NCBI GenBank assembly: GCA_900315075.1
Contig: OMXV01000027.1
Coordinates: 1 to 64,000, forward strand
Source: an uncultured Prevotellaceae bacterium
GTDB lineage: Bacteria; Bacteroidota; Bacteroidia; Bacteroidales; Bacteroidaceae
DNA: 64,000 nt
Direction: 5' to 3'
This document shows, in pieces, positions 1 through 8,052 of this stretch. The translations under genes and the position numbers were made by a program. Numbering within the stretch: position 1 is the first letter of the stretch; every line of letters starts with the position of its first letter. The notes below the pieces were generated by a model. It worked only from the letters and a program-made list of their open reading frames with translations, had not been told where the DNA came from and did not search any database.

Positions 1-1
1 A

Positions 2-76
2 AAGTTCAGGGCACAGCTCCATGGTGTGATTGATGTCAAGTTCTTCCTCTTTAGACTAACTAACATCTACGGATAA
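2..76 (+). CDS. 3' end of an unidentified gene (partial, cut by window start)
   Basis: An open frame enters from the left edge and ends with TAA at 74-76. It encodes about 24 residues ending in FFLFRLTNIYG. The run of hydrophobic and basic residues reads like a real protein tail, but it is too short to assign. No Shine-Dalgarno or start is visible because the gene begins outside the window. It could also be chance. Confidence 0.25.
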   Translation, partial: KFRAQLHGVIDVKFFLFRLTNIYG

Positions 77-147
77 ACACAGGATTTTACTGGTGCGCCA
101 TTAAATGCTATAATTTGCGATAGATAATCATTGTAATTCATACTTAC

Positions 148-273
148 TTATATTATAAAAGTTAAACTGATATTTTCACTTCTCTCGATTTTCTTCACCG
201 AGTCGGGGATGATGATGCTCGTCAGGCCTGTACAGCCATAGAAGGCTTCATCTTCAATAGTAATATAGTCACT
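148..273 (-). pseudogene. Remnant of a BspA-like leucine-rich repeat (LRR_5) protein
   Basis: The minus strand from about 270 down to 180 encodes TIEDEAFYGCTGLTSIIIP followed by DSVKKIE. This is a near-perfect LRR_5/BspA repeat unit (xIxxxAFxxCxxLxxIxIPxSVxxI). The frame is closed by TAA just upstream (274-276) and runs into TAA at 148-150, so only about one repeat survives and there is no start or signal peptide. Such repeats belong to large surface proteins of Bacteroidota; this is a decayed fragment. Confidence 0.55.
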
Positions 274-293
274 TTATGTGAAAAATTGAATTT

Positions 294-418
294 TTACCTG
301 CCATTTTTTTTCAGTTTCTCCCAAATTTTCACCATGGCGAGGGTGTCGAGCTTGCTGTATTCGTGGAGGGATTTGCGGGCGACTCGTAACCATAAGTAAT
401 GAATGGGTTCTCAATCAT
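294..418 (-). pseudogene. Mosaic scar: start of a Bacteroidota AAA ATPase-like gene joined out of frame to a DUF2779-like C-terminus
   Basis: On the minus strand an ATG at 416-418 begins MIENPFITYGYESPA, which resembles the opening of Bacteroidota AAA ATPases of the NPF-x-GY-x-x-PEYFCDR type. From about 390 a different frame reads SLHEYSKLDTLAMVKIWEKL and ends at TAA (294-296). That tail resembles the C-terminus of DUF2779/exonuclease-like proteins (YC-x-LDT-x-AMV). Two unrelated gene ends in 125 bases, in different frames, indicate a deletion or recombination joint. The assignments rest on short motifs. Confidence 0.35.
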
Positions 419-769
419 AATTAAATAGTATTATCTACATTGACAAAGATACTTCTTTTTATTGATGTTTCCAAGAGATTGTCCAAAAAAGATAATCCAA
501 ATTGGATAACGTGGGCCGACCATTGCATCTTTAATTTTGGGTCGCTTCGCTCAAAATCTCTTAAAAATTTGTTTCAAAAATCTTTTTCCCCATGGTGTTT
601 CATGAAAATACATTTTCTCATTACCCATCCTTAAGCTGCTCGCATCGAATCATACCCGCTACGGAAGTGAGGAGTATGAGGAGGCGACTGAATACAATCG
701 TGTATCGTTTTTTCGCCCCTTTCTTTGAGTAAAAATACAAAATATATCGGCCATATCGTATTTTTTTCG
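419..769. other. Gene-less stretch, no supported coding
   Basis: About 350 bases between the gene debris and the cca promoter. A 64-codon frame (440-634, plus) has no ribosome binding site and no recognisable family, and the minus strand shows nothing better. The only functional element I can support is the promoter at its right end. Confidence 0.5.
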
Positions 770-777
770 TACTTTTG
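770..777 (+). promoter_or_regulatory. Bacteroidota -7 promoter element for cca
   Basis: TACTTTTG matches the TAnnTTTG -7 consensus and lies 123 bases before the cca start. A clear -33 TTTG at the usual 19-21 base distance is not evident. Confidence 0.5.
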
Positions 778-844
778 CATTCGTTTTTGCAAATTCTTTA
801 TTTGGGCATAATAGTAAGCTCCTACATTAGTGGCCAGGGTGTAG

Positions 845-898
845 TCTAAACTCCCAGACTTTCAGACTCCTAGACTCCCAAACTTCTAAACTCTCAAG
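845..898. repeat. Degenerate short tandem array upstream of cca
   Basis: Imperfect units of about 8-10 bases built on AGACTCCTAGACTCCC and CTAAACTC run to two bases before the cca ATG. They resemble other short-unit arrays in the window, but this one is 5' of a gene. Confidence 0.6.
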
Positions 899-900
899 CA

Positions 901-2340
901 ATGACCCTATATTCCGATGCCGAACTGGCACAGATACTTGACAAGAAAATATTCCGCTGTATTTCACAGGTAGCCGATGAAGAAGGTGTGGAGGCCTACG
1001 TCGTCGGTGGTTTTGTTCGTGACATTTTTTTAGAGCGACCATCGAAAGATATCGATGTGGTGGTGGTAGGAAGCGGCATACGTATCGCTGAGCGTCTCAA
1101 GGAAAAATTGGGTCGTGGCACCTCGCTGACAGTCTATCGCAACTTCGGCACGGCACAGGTGAAAAACCGCGATGTGGAAGTGGAGTTTGTTGGTGCCCGT
1201 CGTGAGAGTTATGACCGTGGGAGCCGTAAACCTATCGTTGAGGATGGCACCTTGGAAGATGATATCAGCCGTCGCGACTTCACTATCAATGCCATGGCTA
1301 TCTGCCTGAATGGCAGTAGGTTTGGTGAATTGGTGGATCTCTTCGATGGCTTGGCAGACATGGAAGATGGCTTCATCCGCACCCCCCTTGACCCCGATGT
1401 CACTTTCTCCGACGACCCGCTTCGCATGATGCGCTGTGTGCGGTTTGCCACAACGCTGAATTTCCGTATCTACGATGAGACTTTCGAGGCCCTCGGTCGC
1501 AATCTCGACCGCCTCGATATTATCAGTATGGAGCGCATCTCTACTGAACTCAACAAAATTATGATGGCTCGCACACCAAGTATAGGCATCATGGAGATGC
1601 AGAGGTGTGGTATCCTCGGAAAGATACTCCCTGAAATTCAGGATCTTGACATCGTAGAGACACGCAATGGTCGGGCACATAAGAATAATTTTTATCATTC
1701 TTTAGAAGTTCTCGATAATGTGAGCCGTCGTAGCGACAATTTGTGGTTACGATGGGCTGCTCTGCTGCACGATATCGGCAAACCAAAGAGCAAGAGATGG
1801 GACCCCGCAACTGGATGGACGTTTCACAACCACAATGTCATTGGTGCCAAGATGGTGGAGACGGTGTTCCGCCGACTTAAAGAACCACAGGACACAAAAA
1901 TGAAATATGTTGTTAAACTTGTGGAGTTGCACATGCGACCCATCGTCATTGCCGATGAGGAAGTGACCGACAGTGCTGTTCGACGACTGCTCAATGATGC
2001 CGGTGACGACATCGACGACCTGATGATTCTCTGCGAGGCCGATATCACCAGCAAAAATGCGGTGAGGAAAAAACAGTTCCTTGAGAATTTCCGTATGGTT
2101 CGTGAGAAAATAACCGACTTGAAGGAAAAAGACTACAAACGCCTCTTCCAGCCGTGTATTGACGGTAATGAAATCATGGAAATGTTCAACCTATCACAAG
2201 GCAAAACCGTTGGCATCCTCAAAGACTACATCAAAAATGCTGTTCTCGATAATGTCGTCCCCAATGAGCCCGAGACGCTACGGAAATTGCTGAGGGAGAA
2301 ATATTCTGAGTTGACGAGTAAACAAGTTGTTTGCAATTAA
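901..2340 (+). CDS. cca: CCA tRNA nucleotidyltransferase with HD domain
   Basis: Adds or repairs the 3'-terminal CCA of tRNAs from CTP and ATP in the cytoplasm. The 479-residue protein has the class II nucleotidyltransferase head: GGFVRD at 36-41 and metal-binding DID at 50-52. RRDFTINAMA is at 124-133. The RNA-binding domain follows with DPLRMMRCVRFA near 172-183. A C-terminal HD phosphohydrolase region starts with LLHDIGKPKS at 288-297. Length and domain order fit the Bacteroidota cca/HD family. It stands alone, with a TAnnTTTG promoter at 770 and a short repeat array in its leader. Some family members are poly(A) polymerases, which share this head; the HD domain favours CCA addition. Confidence 0.93.
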   Translation: MTLYSDAELAQILDKKIFRCISQVADEEGVEAYVVGGFVRDIFLERPSKDIDVVVVGSGIRIAERLKEKLGRGTSLTVYRNFGTAQVKNRDVEVEFVGARRESYDRGSRKPIVEDGTLEDDISRRDFTINAMAICLNGSRFGELVDLFDGLADMEDGFIRTPLDPDVTFSDDPLRMMRCVRFATTLNFRIYDETFEALGRNLDRLDIISMERISTELNKIMMARTPSIGIMEMQRCGILGKILPEIQDLDIVETRNGRAHKNNFYHSLEVLDNVSRRSDNLWLRWAALLHDIGKPKSKRWDPATGWTFHNHNVIGAKMVETVFRRLKEPQDTKMKYVVKLVELHMRPIVIADEEVTDSAVRRLLNDAGDDIDDLMILCEADITSKNAVRKKQFLENFRMVREKITDLKEKDYKRLFQPCIDGNEIMEMFNLSQGKTVGILKDYIKNAVLDNVVPNEPETLRKLLREKYSELTSKQVVCN

Positions 2341-2602
2341 ATAGCTAACTTGAATGGTAAAACAGAATCCTAATAGCTCTTTTGTTGCAAAACCACAACT
2401 GATATTGACAACGATTTATCCACGACGATGAATCAATAGGGATTGCTATTCCGTCGATTGAAAACTATTAAACCATAAAATCCCAATTCTGTACGTAATA
2501 CTTTTTATAAATTTCAAATTAGTGAATAAATATGGAAAAGTTATATTACCTATTACTTAATATGTACCCATTTTTATATACAGCTTGATACCAAGGTAAT
2601 TT
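2341..2602. other. Intergenic region, nothing recognised
   Basis: AT-rich spacer after cca without a credible frame or RNA motif. The terminator hairpin lies at its right end. Confidence 0.5.
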
Positions 2603-2637
2603 AATGGTGCGTGGATGATTCACGCACCATTTTAATC
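2603..2637. terminator. Bidirectional hairpin terminator between cca and the kinase
   Basis: Perfect 11-bp stem AATGGTGCGTG / CACGCACCATT with a 7-base loop, followed by T-rich sequence on the plus strand and A-rich sequence on the left. It sits between two convergent genes and could serve both. Confidence 0.7.
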
Positions 2638-2697
2638 CATAAAATCACACTAAATTACGTAATATACTGATATAGTGCTATTGTTTTCTAATGTCTC

Positions 2698-4707
2698 TCA
2701 ATATGTAATTGGACGAATTGTGTTACCGTCGCTGCAATCCCTACAATCCCAACAAAGATTGCCACTGTAGAAAAAAAGATTACAAGCTTCATTGGCAACT
2801 TCATGGTTCTTTGATCCCGACCAGTAATAACCATAGTATCCTTGGACATATAAATGTTCATCTTGACATCGTGAAGAAGCAGGCAAGAAGATACTGCTAC
2901 CATTGTATTTGCTGGTAAACCTTATGCCACTGATACCCTTGACAAAAGTCCATTTGGAATCACAATTATTAATCAATTCTTCAATCTGGTCCACCGTCGG
3001 CATTTGCCATGGTTCACCCCACTTCACATGTGCTACGTCGTATTGTGTGCCACTAATAGTATTTCCAAGATTGTGACATGTCTCTTTTGAGCGATCGCAA
3101 TGTTTGTACGTTTTCCAATTATACACAGACTTTTCCTCCGTCTCCCCCCATGCATAATAACCTCCATAACCCTCTGGAGTCGTGGCATCCACGTTGCAGC
3201 AAGCCCACAAAGTACCAGAAGGAAGACCGAGATTAATAGCATGGGGGTGTCTCTTGTCGGGGCACTTTAAATAGCTATTTTGTATATGTTGTCTTGGAAT
3301 GACAGGTTCAGTGGATTCATCTTGAGCTGGAGTCTCCACTGTTCCAGATGGATAGTTATTAATGCTATTTTCCATATTGTTAAGACTTTCCTTTGCTAAA
3401 TAGTTTTCCCCACTTCCCTTTGTCAACATGATATAGCCGAAAATAACTAACAAAATAGCTGCAGCACCCATGATGTACCATAGTTTTCTTTGCTTTTTCC
3501 CGTATTCTTCTTCTATATAATCATTATCCTGCATACCCTCATCCATAGGTGAAGAAGTAGATTCTGAGGCAGGTGAAGTTAGTTCGGCTTTATTTGTAAA
3601 AAGTGTCTTTTCATCTGGATTATTTGCCTGAATACTTGCTGACACTGAGTCACTTCCCTTCTTGAGAGGGGGATGGTTAGATTCTCCAATGCCTATCATC
3701 CCCATTGAATAATTGGTGGAATCTGAATCTGGTGTCTTCAAAACATTATTGGTTGCTGTCGTTTTTTGTGTCTGTTCTTCTGATGATATAGATGTAGAGA
3801 TAGCTTCAGAAACAGTCTCATCAACCAGGCCATCCAATAAAGTCTTTACCACGGCTGCATTTTGTGGTCGCAAGCGACGACTGGGATTCATTAAGGTGGA
3901 GATAACGTGGCGCATGTTGGTGCTAACCTTGGTGGAGTAGGGGAACTGTCGACCATCAGGAGTGATGTCTTCAGAATCCACTTCAGGGGGTGAATCGCCT
4001 GTGAGTAATTTATACAGAGTAGCTCCAAGAGCAAAGAAGTCCGTCCATGGACCAATATTCTTGTTTTGTTGTGCTATCTGTTCAAGAGGTGCATAGCCTG
4101 GTGTGTAGGCCATTGTCGATGAAGAAAGTGTGTTGCGCTCGTCGGCTGAGAGTTGCTTCGAGGCTCCGAAATCAATCAGTGTACAATGACCATTGGCATC
4201 ACGCATGATATTGCCAGGCTTCACATCAAGATGATATAAGCCGGCATCATGCATCGTTTTCAAGGCATCGAGCACCTGAATGGCTATGTCACGAACCTCA
4301 GGCTCTGTTAATGGATGTTGTCGCGTCTGCTCTGAAAGAGAGATACCTTTGACTAGATCCATGACATAATAAGATGTATCGTTGGCGTCGAAGAGATCGA
4401 AGACATGAATGATGTGGTCATTGCGCAACTCGAAAATGCGACGGGCTTCACGACGGAACTTTTTGAGTTGGGCAATGAAAACCGGGGTGTTCGTGTCGTT
4501 GCTTACCTCAACTGTAGTACCGTCAGCAGAGCGGTGGTTGGTTCCACGCATGAAGAATTCCTTTAAAGCTACTTGAACACCAAAGTGCATATCCTCTGCC
4601 ACGTAGGTGTTGCCGAAGCCACCGGAGGCTAAATACTTCACGATACGATAGCGATCGTCGAGAACAGCACCCGTTGGTAGCATCTGCCGTTGGTCTATTT
4701 GTGTCAT
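2698..4707 (-). CDS. Membrane Ser/Thr protein kinase with extracellular FISUMP domain
   Basis: A 669-residue, Hanks-type kinase. The glycine loop is at 28-34 (ASGGFGNTY), the ATP lysine in VALKE at 46-50, the catalytic loop HLDVKPGNIM at 159-168 and DFG at 179-181. HLD replaces the usual HRD. A Ser/Thr-rich linker (about 300-405) leads to one membrane helix at about 408-428. Residues 480-669 form a Fibrobacter-paralogue (FISUMP) domain, recognisable from INLGLPSGTLWACCNV, YYAWGETEEKS, WQMPTVDQIEELI and YYWSG. By topology the kinase is cytoplasmic and the FISUMP domain lies outside the inner membrane, suggesting a sensor, but the ligand is unknown. The FISUMP part is closely related to the secreted protein at 31935. 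The gene is alone on its strand. Confidence 0.85.
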   Translation of the reverse strand: MTQIDQRQMLPTGAVLDDRYRIVKYLASGGFGNTYVAEDMHFGVQVALKEFFMRGTNHRSADGTTVEVSNDTNTPVFIAQLKKFRREARRIFELRNDHIIHVFDLFDANDTSYYVMDLVKGISLSEQTRQHPLTEPEVRDIAIQVLDALKTMHDAGLYHLDVKPGNIMRDANGHCTLIDFGASKQLSADERNTLSSSTMAYTPGYAPLEQIAQQNKNIGPWTDFFALGATLYKLLTGDSPPEVDSEDITPDGRQFPYSTKVSTNMRHVISTLMNPSRRLRPQNAAVVKTLLDGLVDETVSEAISTSISSEEQTQKTTATNNVLKTPDSDSTNYSMGMIGIGESNHPPLKKGSDSVSASIQANNPDEKTLFTNKAELTSPASESTSSPMDEGMQDNDYIEEEYGKKQRKLWYIMGAAAILLVIFGYIMLTKGSGENYLAKESLNNMENSINNYPSGTVETPAQDESTEPVIPRQHIQNSYLKCPDKRHPHAINLGLPSGTLWACCNVDATTPEGYGGYYAWGETEEKSVYNWKTYKHCDRSKETCHNLGNTISGTQYDVAHVKWGEPWQMPTVDQIEELINNCDSKWTFVKGISGIRFTSKYNGSSIFLPASSRCQDEHLYVQGYYGYYWSGSKNHEVANEACNLFFYSGNLCWDCRDCSDGNTIRPITY

Positions 4708-4776
4708 ATTTTACATATTTTAGTTGTAGGAGAGTGGTTTCCTATTATGTTGTTGATTATAATGATTATATTACTA

Positions 4777-6200
4777 AAGTTTCCCACCCCCAAATAATCG
4801 GGTAAAAATAACAGTTTCTCAAATAATTGTTGTACATTTGTAGTGGCAAAACTATTAAATACCAACGAATTAAAGAGGAACTGTTATGTTTGCAAAATTA
4901 GTGGTAAGGTGAGTGCTGATTTGCTATCCCTATTCGGTCGTTTTGGCCTCGGAAACTTGCTTCGAAGGTTGTCTTTGGAGAAGCATGATGGCATATCGGC
5001 GGTCCAGTTGATACTGTCACTGTGCCTGTTCAGGCTCAACGGCGAGAGTGTTCATTCCATATACAAGAAGAACTTCTATGAACTGCTTGACACAGGCAAG
5101 AACTGTTACTACAGGATGCTGACACGCCCGTCCATGGACTGGCGCAGGCTGCTGAACCACATGTTGCTTCGTTTCATCTGCATACTCCGACACGAGGGCG
5201 TGTGGAAGGAGATCGAGAATAGCTGCCTCATCATTGACGACACGACGTTGGAAAAGACCGGCTATACCATGGAAAGAGTCAGCAGGGTCTTCGACCATGT
5301 GCAGGGCAAGTGCGTGCTCGGTTTCAAACTTCTTCTGTGTGTTTTCTTCGATGGAAAGAGCACCATGCCGTTTGATTTCTCCATCCACAGGGAAAAGGGC
5401 AAAAAGAAGGATTTCGGGCTGACCAGGAAGCAGCGGAGCCGCCAGTTTTCCAAGCAGCGCACCGCAGGCGCACCGGACTGCGTCCGCCTGCAGGAGTGCG
5501 ACAAGTCAAAGATGGACGTCGCCATTGAGATGGTACGCAGGGCATGGGAAATCGGTCTGAGAGCCGAGTATGTCCTATGCGACAGTTGGTTCACCTGCGA
5601 GCGGCTTGTCAGCGAGGTGAGGAGCATCGGCAGCGGCGCAATGCATTTCGTGGGGCTTGCAAAGATGGGCAACACCAAGTATCTCGTCCATGGCAAGATG
5701 CGGACGGCGGCGGAACTCGTCGCATTGTATGAACGGACAATGACTCACAGCTGCAGGAAGTACAAATGCCTGTACATCTGTCTGAACGGAAGCATGGGAG
5801 CACAACCCGTGCGCATCTTCCTCATCAGGTACGGCAGGAACAAGGATTGGAACATACTGATCACCTCCGACTTGAGAATGTCATTCGTCAAGGCATTCGA
5901 GACCTACCAGATAAGGTGGTGTATTGAAGTCGTCAACAAAGAGACACGCCAGTACCTCGGCTTGGGCGGGTACCAAGGACGGGACTTTGACGGGCATGTG
6001 GCCGACTGCACCTTGTGCTACATGACATACATGGTGATGGCGCTGGAGAAGAGATTTGCCGATTATGAGACAATGGGAGAGCTGTTTGCAGGATTGAAAG
6101 AAGAACTGATAGCACAAAATGAAATCCCCATTGTTTTTCTGGTTGTCTAAGTATAGTGAGAAGGTTCTTACTGCCATTCTTCTCCTGTGTGATTTTGAAA
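4777..6200 (+). mobile_element. IS4-family insertion sequence (ends approximate)
   Basis: Encloses one DDE transposase gene. Possible short terminal inverted repeats are AAAGTTTC at 4777-4784 and GAAACTTT near 6196-6203; no target duplication could be fixed by eye. The left end, read outward as GGGTGGGAAACTTTAGT, matches the right end of the non-coding repeat at 58443-58639 almost exactly, which suggests a related mobile family. Confidence 0.5.
4843..6150 (+). CDS. IS4-family DDE transposase
   Basis: Transposase of 435 residues. The catalytic triad is visible as LIIDDTTLEKTG (D132/D133), YVLCDSWF (D247) and E362 in YQIRWCIEVVNKET. The last fits the IS4 Y-x2-R-x3-E signature. The likely start is GTG at 4843, since the next in-frame Met is near residue 96. 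The sequence is more G+C-rich than the surrounding spacers and the frame is intact, so the element may be recent and active. It lies between the kinase and the efflux operon and interrupts neither. Confidence 0.85.
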   Translation: MAKLLNTNELKRNCYVCKISGKVSADLLSLFGRFGLGNLLRRLSLEKHDGISAVQLILSLCLFRLNGESVHSIYKKNFYELLDTGKNCYYRMLTRPSMDWRRLLNHMLLRFICILRHEGVWKEIENSCLIIDDTTLEKTGYTMERVSRVFDHVQGKCVLGFKLLLCVFFDGKSTMPFDFSIHREKGKKKDFGLTRKQRSRQFSKQRTAGAPDCVRLQECDKSKMDVAIEMVRRAWEIGLRAEYVLCDSWFTCERLVSEVRSIGSGAMHFVGLAKMGNTKYLVHGKMRTAAELVALYERTMTHSCRKYKCLYICLNGSMGAQPVRIFLIRYGRNKDWNILITSDLRMSFVKAFETYQIRWCIEVVNKETRQYLGLGGYQGRDFDGHVADCTLCYMTYMVMALEKRFADYETMGELFAGLKEELIAQNEIPIVFLVV

Positions 6201-6586
6201 CTTTTTTGAGTAAAAGCGTTTGAGATAGAATACGAGAAAAAAACAATGCTCCTTTGGCGTGGTTCTTGTCACGTGTTCGACCTCTACTTCATAGCTGTTT
6301 TTTTATTTGGTTTCCGACGTACTTTCCGTTGTAATTAGATCTCCTTTATCAATCTTCTTGAACGATGTAATGGAGAGGGCCTAAAGGAAGAGGGCACCTA
6401 TGATTGTGATGATGGATTGTCTTTTCATGCTTGAGCATTTATGTTAGTATGAATGGTTCGGATGAAGTGTGTCACACATGGATTTCTCATGCAAAGATAA
6501 AACAAATTCTGAGAAACCAAGTCTCCAAAACTCCTAATCTATGTTAAATATGGGTGCACTATACTTTATAATATAGAAAAACTTCG
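6201..6586. other. Gene-less spacer before the RND efflux operon
   Basis: About 390 bases with no credible coding frame, tRNA or riboswitch fold. It probably holds sequence displaced by the insertion sequence. The efflux promoter is at its right end. Confidence 0.5.
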
Positions 6587-6594
6587 TATTTTTG
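6587..6594 (+). promoter_or_regulatory. -7 promoter element of the RND efflux operon
   Basis: TATTTTTG (TAnnTTTG) in the context TTCGTATTTTTGCAA, 92 bases before the adaptor start. Nearly the same string precedes the GH43 gene at 44927. Confidence 0.6.
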
Positions 6595-6686
6595 CAACTT
6601 AAAAGAGATTTAACCCCATTTGATTTCCTTTTTTCTGTTTGATAAAATAGGGTAAAGACTAAAATATTAATGCATTAATAGAGAAT

Positions 6687-7931
6687 ATGAAAAAGAGAAC
6701 TTTTTTGTTTTATGTAGCTGCCACCGCACTGCTGATGTCATGTGGCGGCGGTGGGCAGGGTATGCCTAATTTTGGCGATGATGAATACCCTGTGGAAACT
6801 GTAGGCACACAGAATGCCTCGATGATTAACACCTATCCCGCTACGATTAAGGGTGTGCAGGATGTGGAAATCCGCCCCAAAGTTTCAGGATTTATCACCC
6901 GTGTCAATGTGCATGAAGGTCAAAGTGTCTCTGCTGGTCAGACTCTTTTTATCATTGACAACGAAAATTACCAAGCTGCAGTACGTCAGGCACAGGCTGC
7001 CGTCAACCAGTGCCACGCCACTATCAACACCGCTGAGGCACAGATGGCAACTGCCAAACTGCAGTATGACAATAGCCAGCAGCTCCATGCCAACGGCGTG
7101 ATTGGCGACTTCGAACTACAGTCGGCTAAAAATACCTATGCCAGTGCTCAGGCTCAGGTGAACCAGGCAAAGGCTGCTCTGGCACAGGCAGAGGCTTCTT
7201 TGGCATCGGCTAAGGAGACTCTGAGCTTTTGCTATGTGAAGAGTCCTGCCAGCGGCGTTGTTGGTAATCTGCCCTATAAAGTGGGTGCCCTTGTGAGTGC
7301 TTCCAGTGTACCTGCTCTTACCACAGTATCTAATATCAGCACCATGGAGGTGTATTTCTCAATGACAGAAAAAGACATTTTGGAGATGACCAAAAATGCC
7401 GGTGGCCTGAATGCTGCAGTGAACAATTATCCGCCAGTACGCCTGAAACTCGCCGATGGTTCTATCTATGCCCATCAGGGTCAGGTGGTGAAAGTCAGTG
7501 GTGTCATTGATGCTGCCACTGGTTCTGTCTCGATGATTGCCCGTTTCCCCAACCCTGAGCATCTGCTTAAGAGTGGTGGTTCCGGTTCCATCGTTGTGCA
7601 GCGTGACAACAACCGCTCTATCGTCATCCCACAGTCGTGTGTGATGGAAGTGCAGGACAAGAAATTCGTATATGTTGTCGGTGCTGACAACAAGGTGAAA
7701 TACACCGAGATAACTGTTGACCCACAGAATGATGGTAAGAACTTCATCGTAACAGGTGGACTGAATGTAGGTGATAAATATGTTACCAACGGTCTGACCA
7801 AACTCAGCGATGGCATGGCCATTAAACCAATTACACCAGAGCAGTATAACAAGAAAATTGACGATGCTGCAAAAATGGGTGGCGACGGTAGTGCCAAGGG
7901 CTTCGTCGATGCCATGAAAGGTGAGAAATAA
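6687..7931 (+). CDS. RND efflux periplasmic adaptor (AcrA/MexA family lipoprotein)
   Basis: Membrane fusion protein linking the inner-membrane pump to the outer-membrane channel. The 414-residue protein starts with a lipoprotein signal peptide (lipobox LMSC, Cys19). A lipoyl half-motif VEIRPKVSGFITRV follows. Then comes an Ala/Gln-rich alpha-hairpin (about 95-175; QAQAAVNQC, AKAALAQAEASLASA), then the second lipoyl part (VKSPASGVVG) and beta-barrel domains. First gene of a three-gene operon with its own TAnnTTTG promoter. A GTTAGGAGTTAGAA array begins directly at its stop codon. Substrate range is unknown; HAE1-type pumps usually export hydrophobic drugs or bile-like compounds. Confidence 0.93.
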   Translation: MKKRTFLFYVAATALLMSCGGGGQGMPNFGDDEYPVETVGTQNASMINTYPATIKGVQDVEIRPKVSGFITRVNVHEGQSVSAGQTLFIIDNENYQAAVRQAQAAVNQCHATINTAEAQMATAKLQYDNSQQLHANGVIGDFELQSAKNTYASAQAQVNQAKAALAQAEASLASAKETLSFCYVKSPASGVVGNLPYKVGALVSASSVPALTTVSNISTMEVYFSMTEKDILEMTKNAGGLNAAVNNYPPVRLKLADGSIYAHQGQVVKVSGVIDAATGSVSMIARFPNPEHLLKSGGSGSIVVQRDNNRSIVIPQSCVMEVQDKKFVYVVGADNKVKYTEITVDPQNDGKNFIVTGGLNVGDKYVTNGLTKLSDGMAIKPITPEQYNKKIDDAAKMGGDGSAKGFVDAMKGEK

Positions 7932-7990
7932 GTTAGGAGTTAGAAGTTAGGAGTTAGGAGTTAGAAGTTAGAATTTGGAAGTTTGGAATT
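7931..7990. repeat. Tandem GTTAGGAGTTAGAA-type array at the stop of the efflux adaptor
   Basis: Short imperfect units (AGTTAGGAGTTAGAAG) start in the TAA of the adaptor gene. The same unit is found at 36213-36300 after truB. In the sense direction it is full of TAG. Confidence 0.8.
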
Positions 7991-8052
7991 CATTCTGGTG
8001 ATTCGTTTCATTTCAATCATTTCTCTTACTCCACTTAAAAACGAAATAGAAC

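Noticed and set aside
440..634. 64-codon plus-strand frame in the left spacer
   Set aside because: No ribosome binding site, no recognisable family, lies in decayed sequence.
1030..1698. 222-codon frame antisense to cca
   Set aside because: Shadow frame over a well-supported gene; composition and motifs belong to the plus strand.
4833..4840. TACATTTG as promoter of the transposase
   Set aside because: It ends only 2 bases before the GTG start, too close for transcription to include the start codon.
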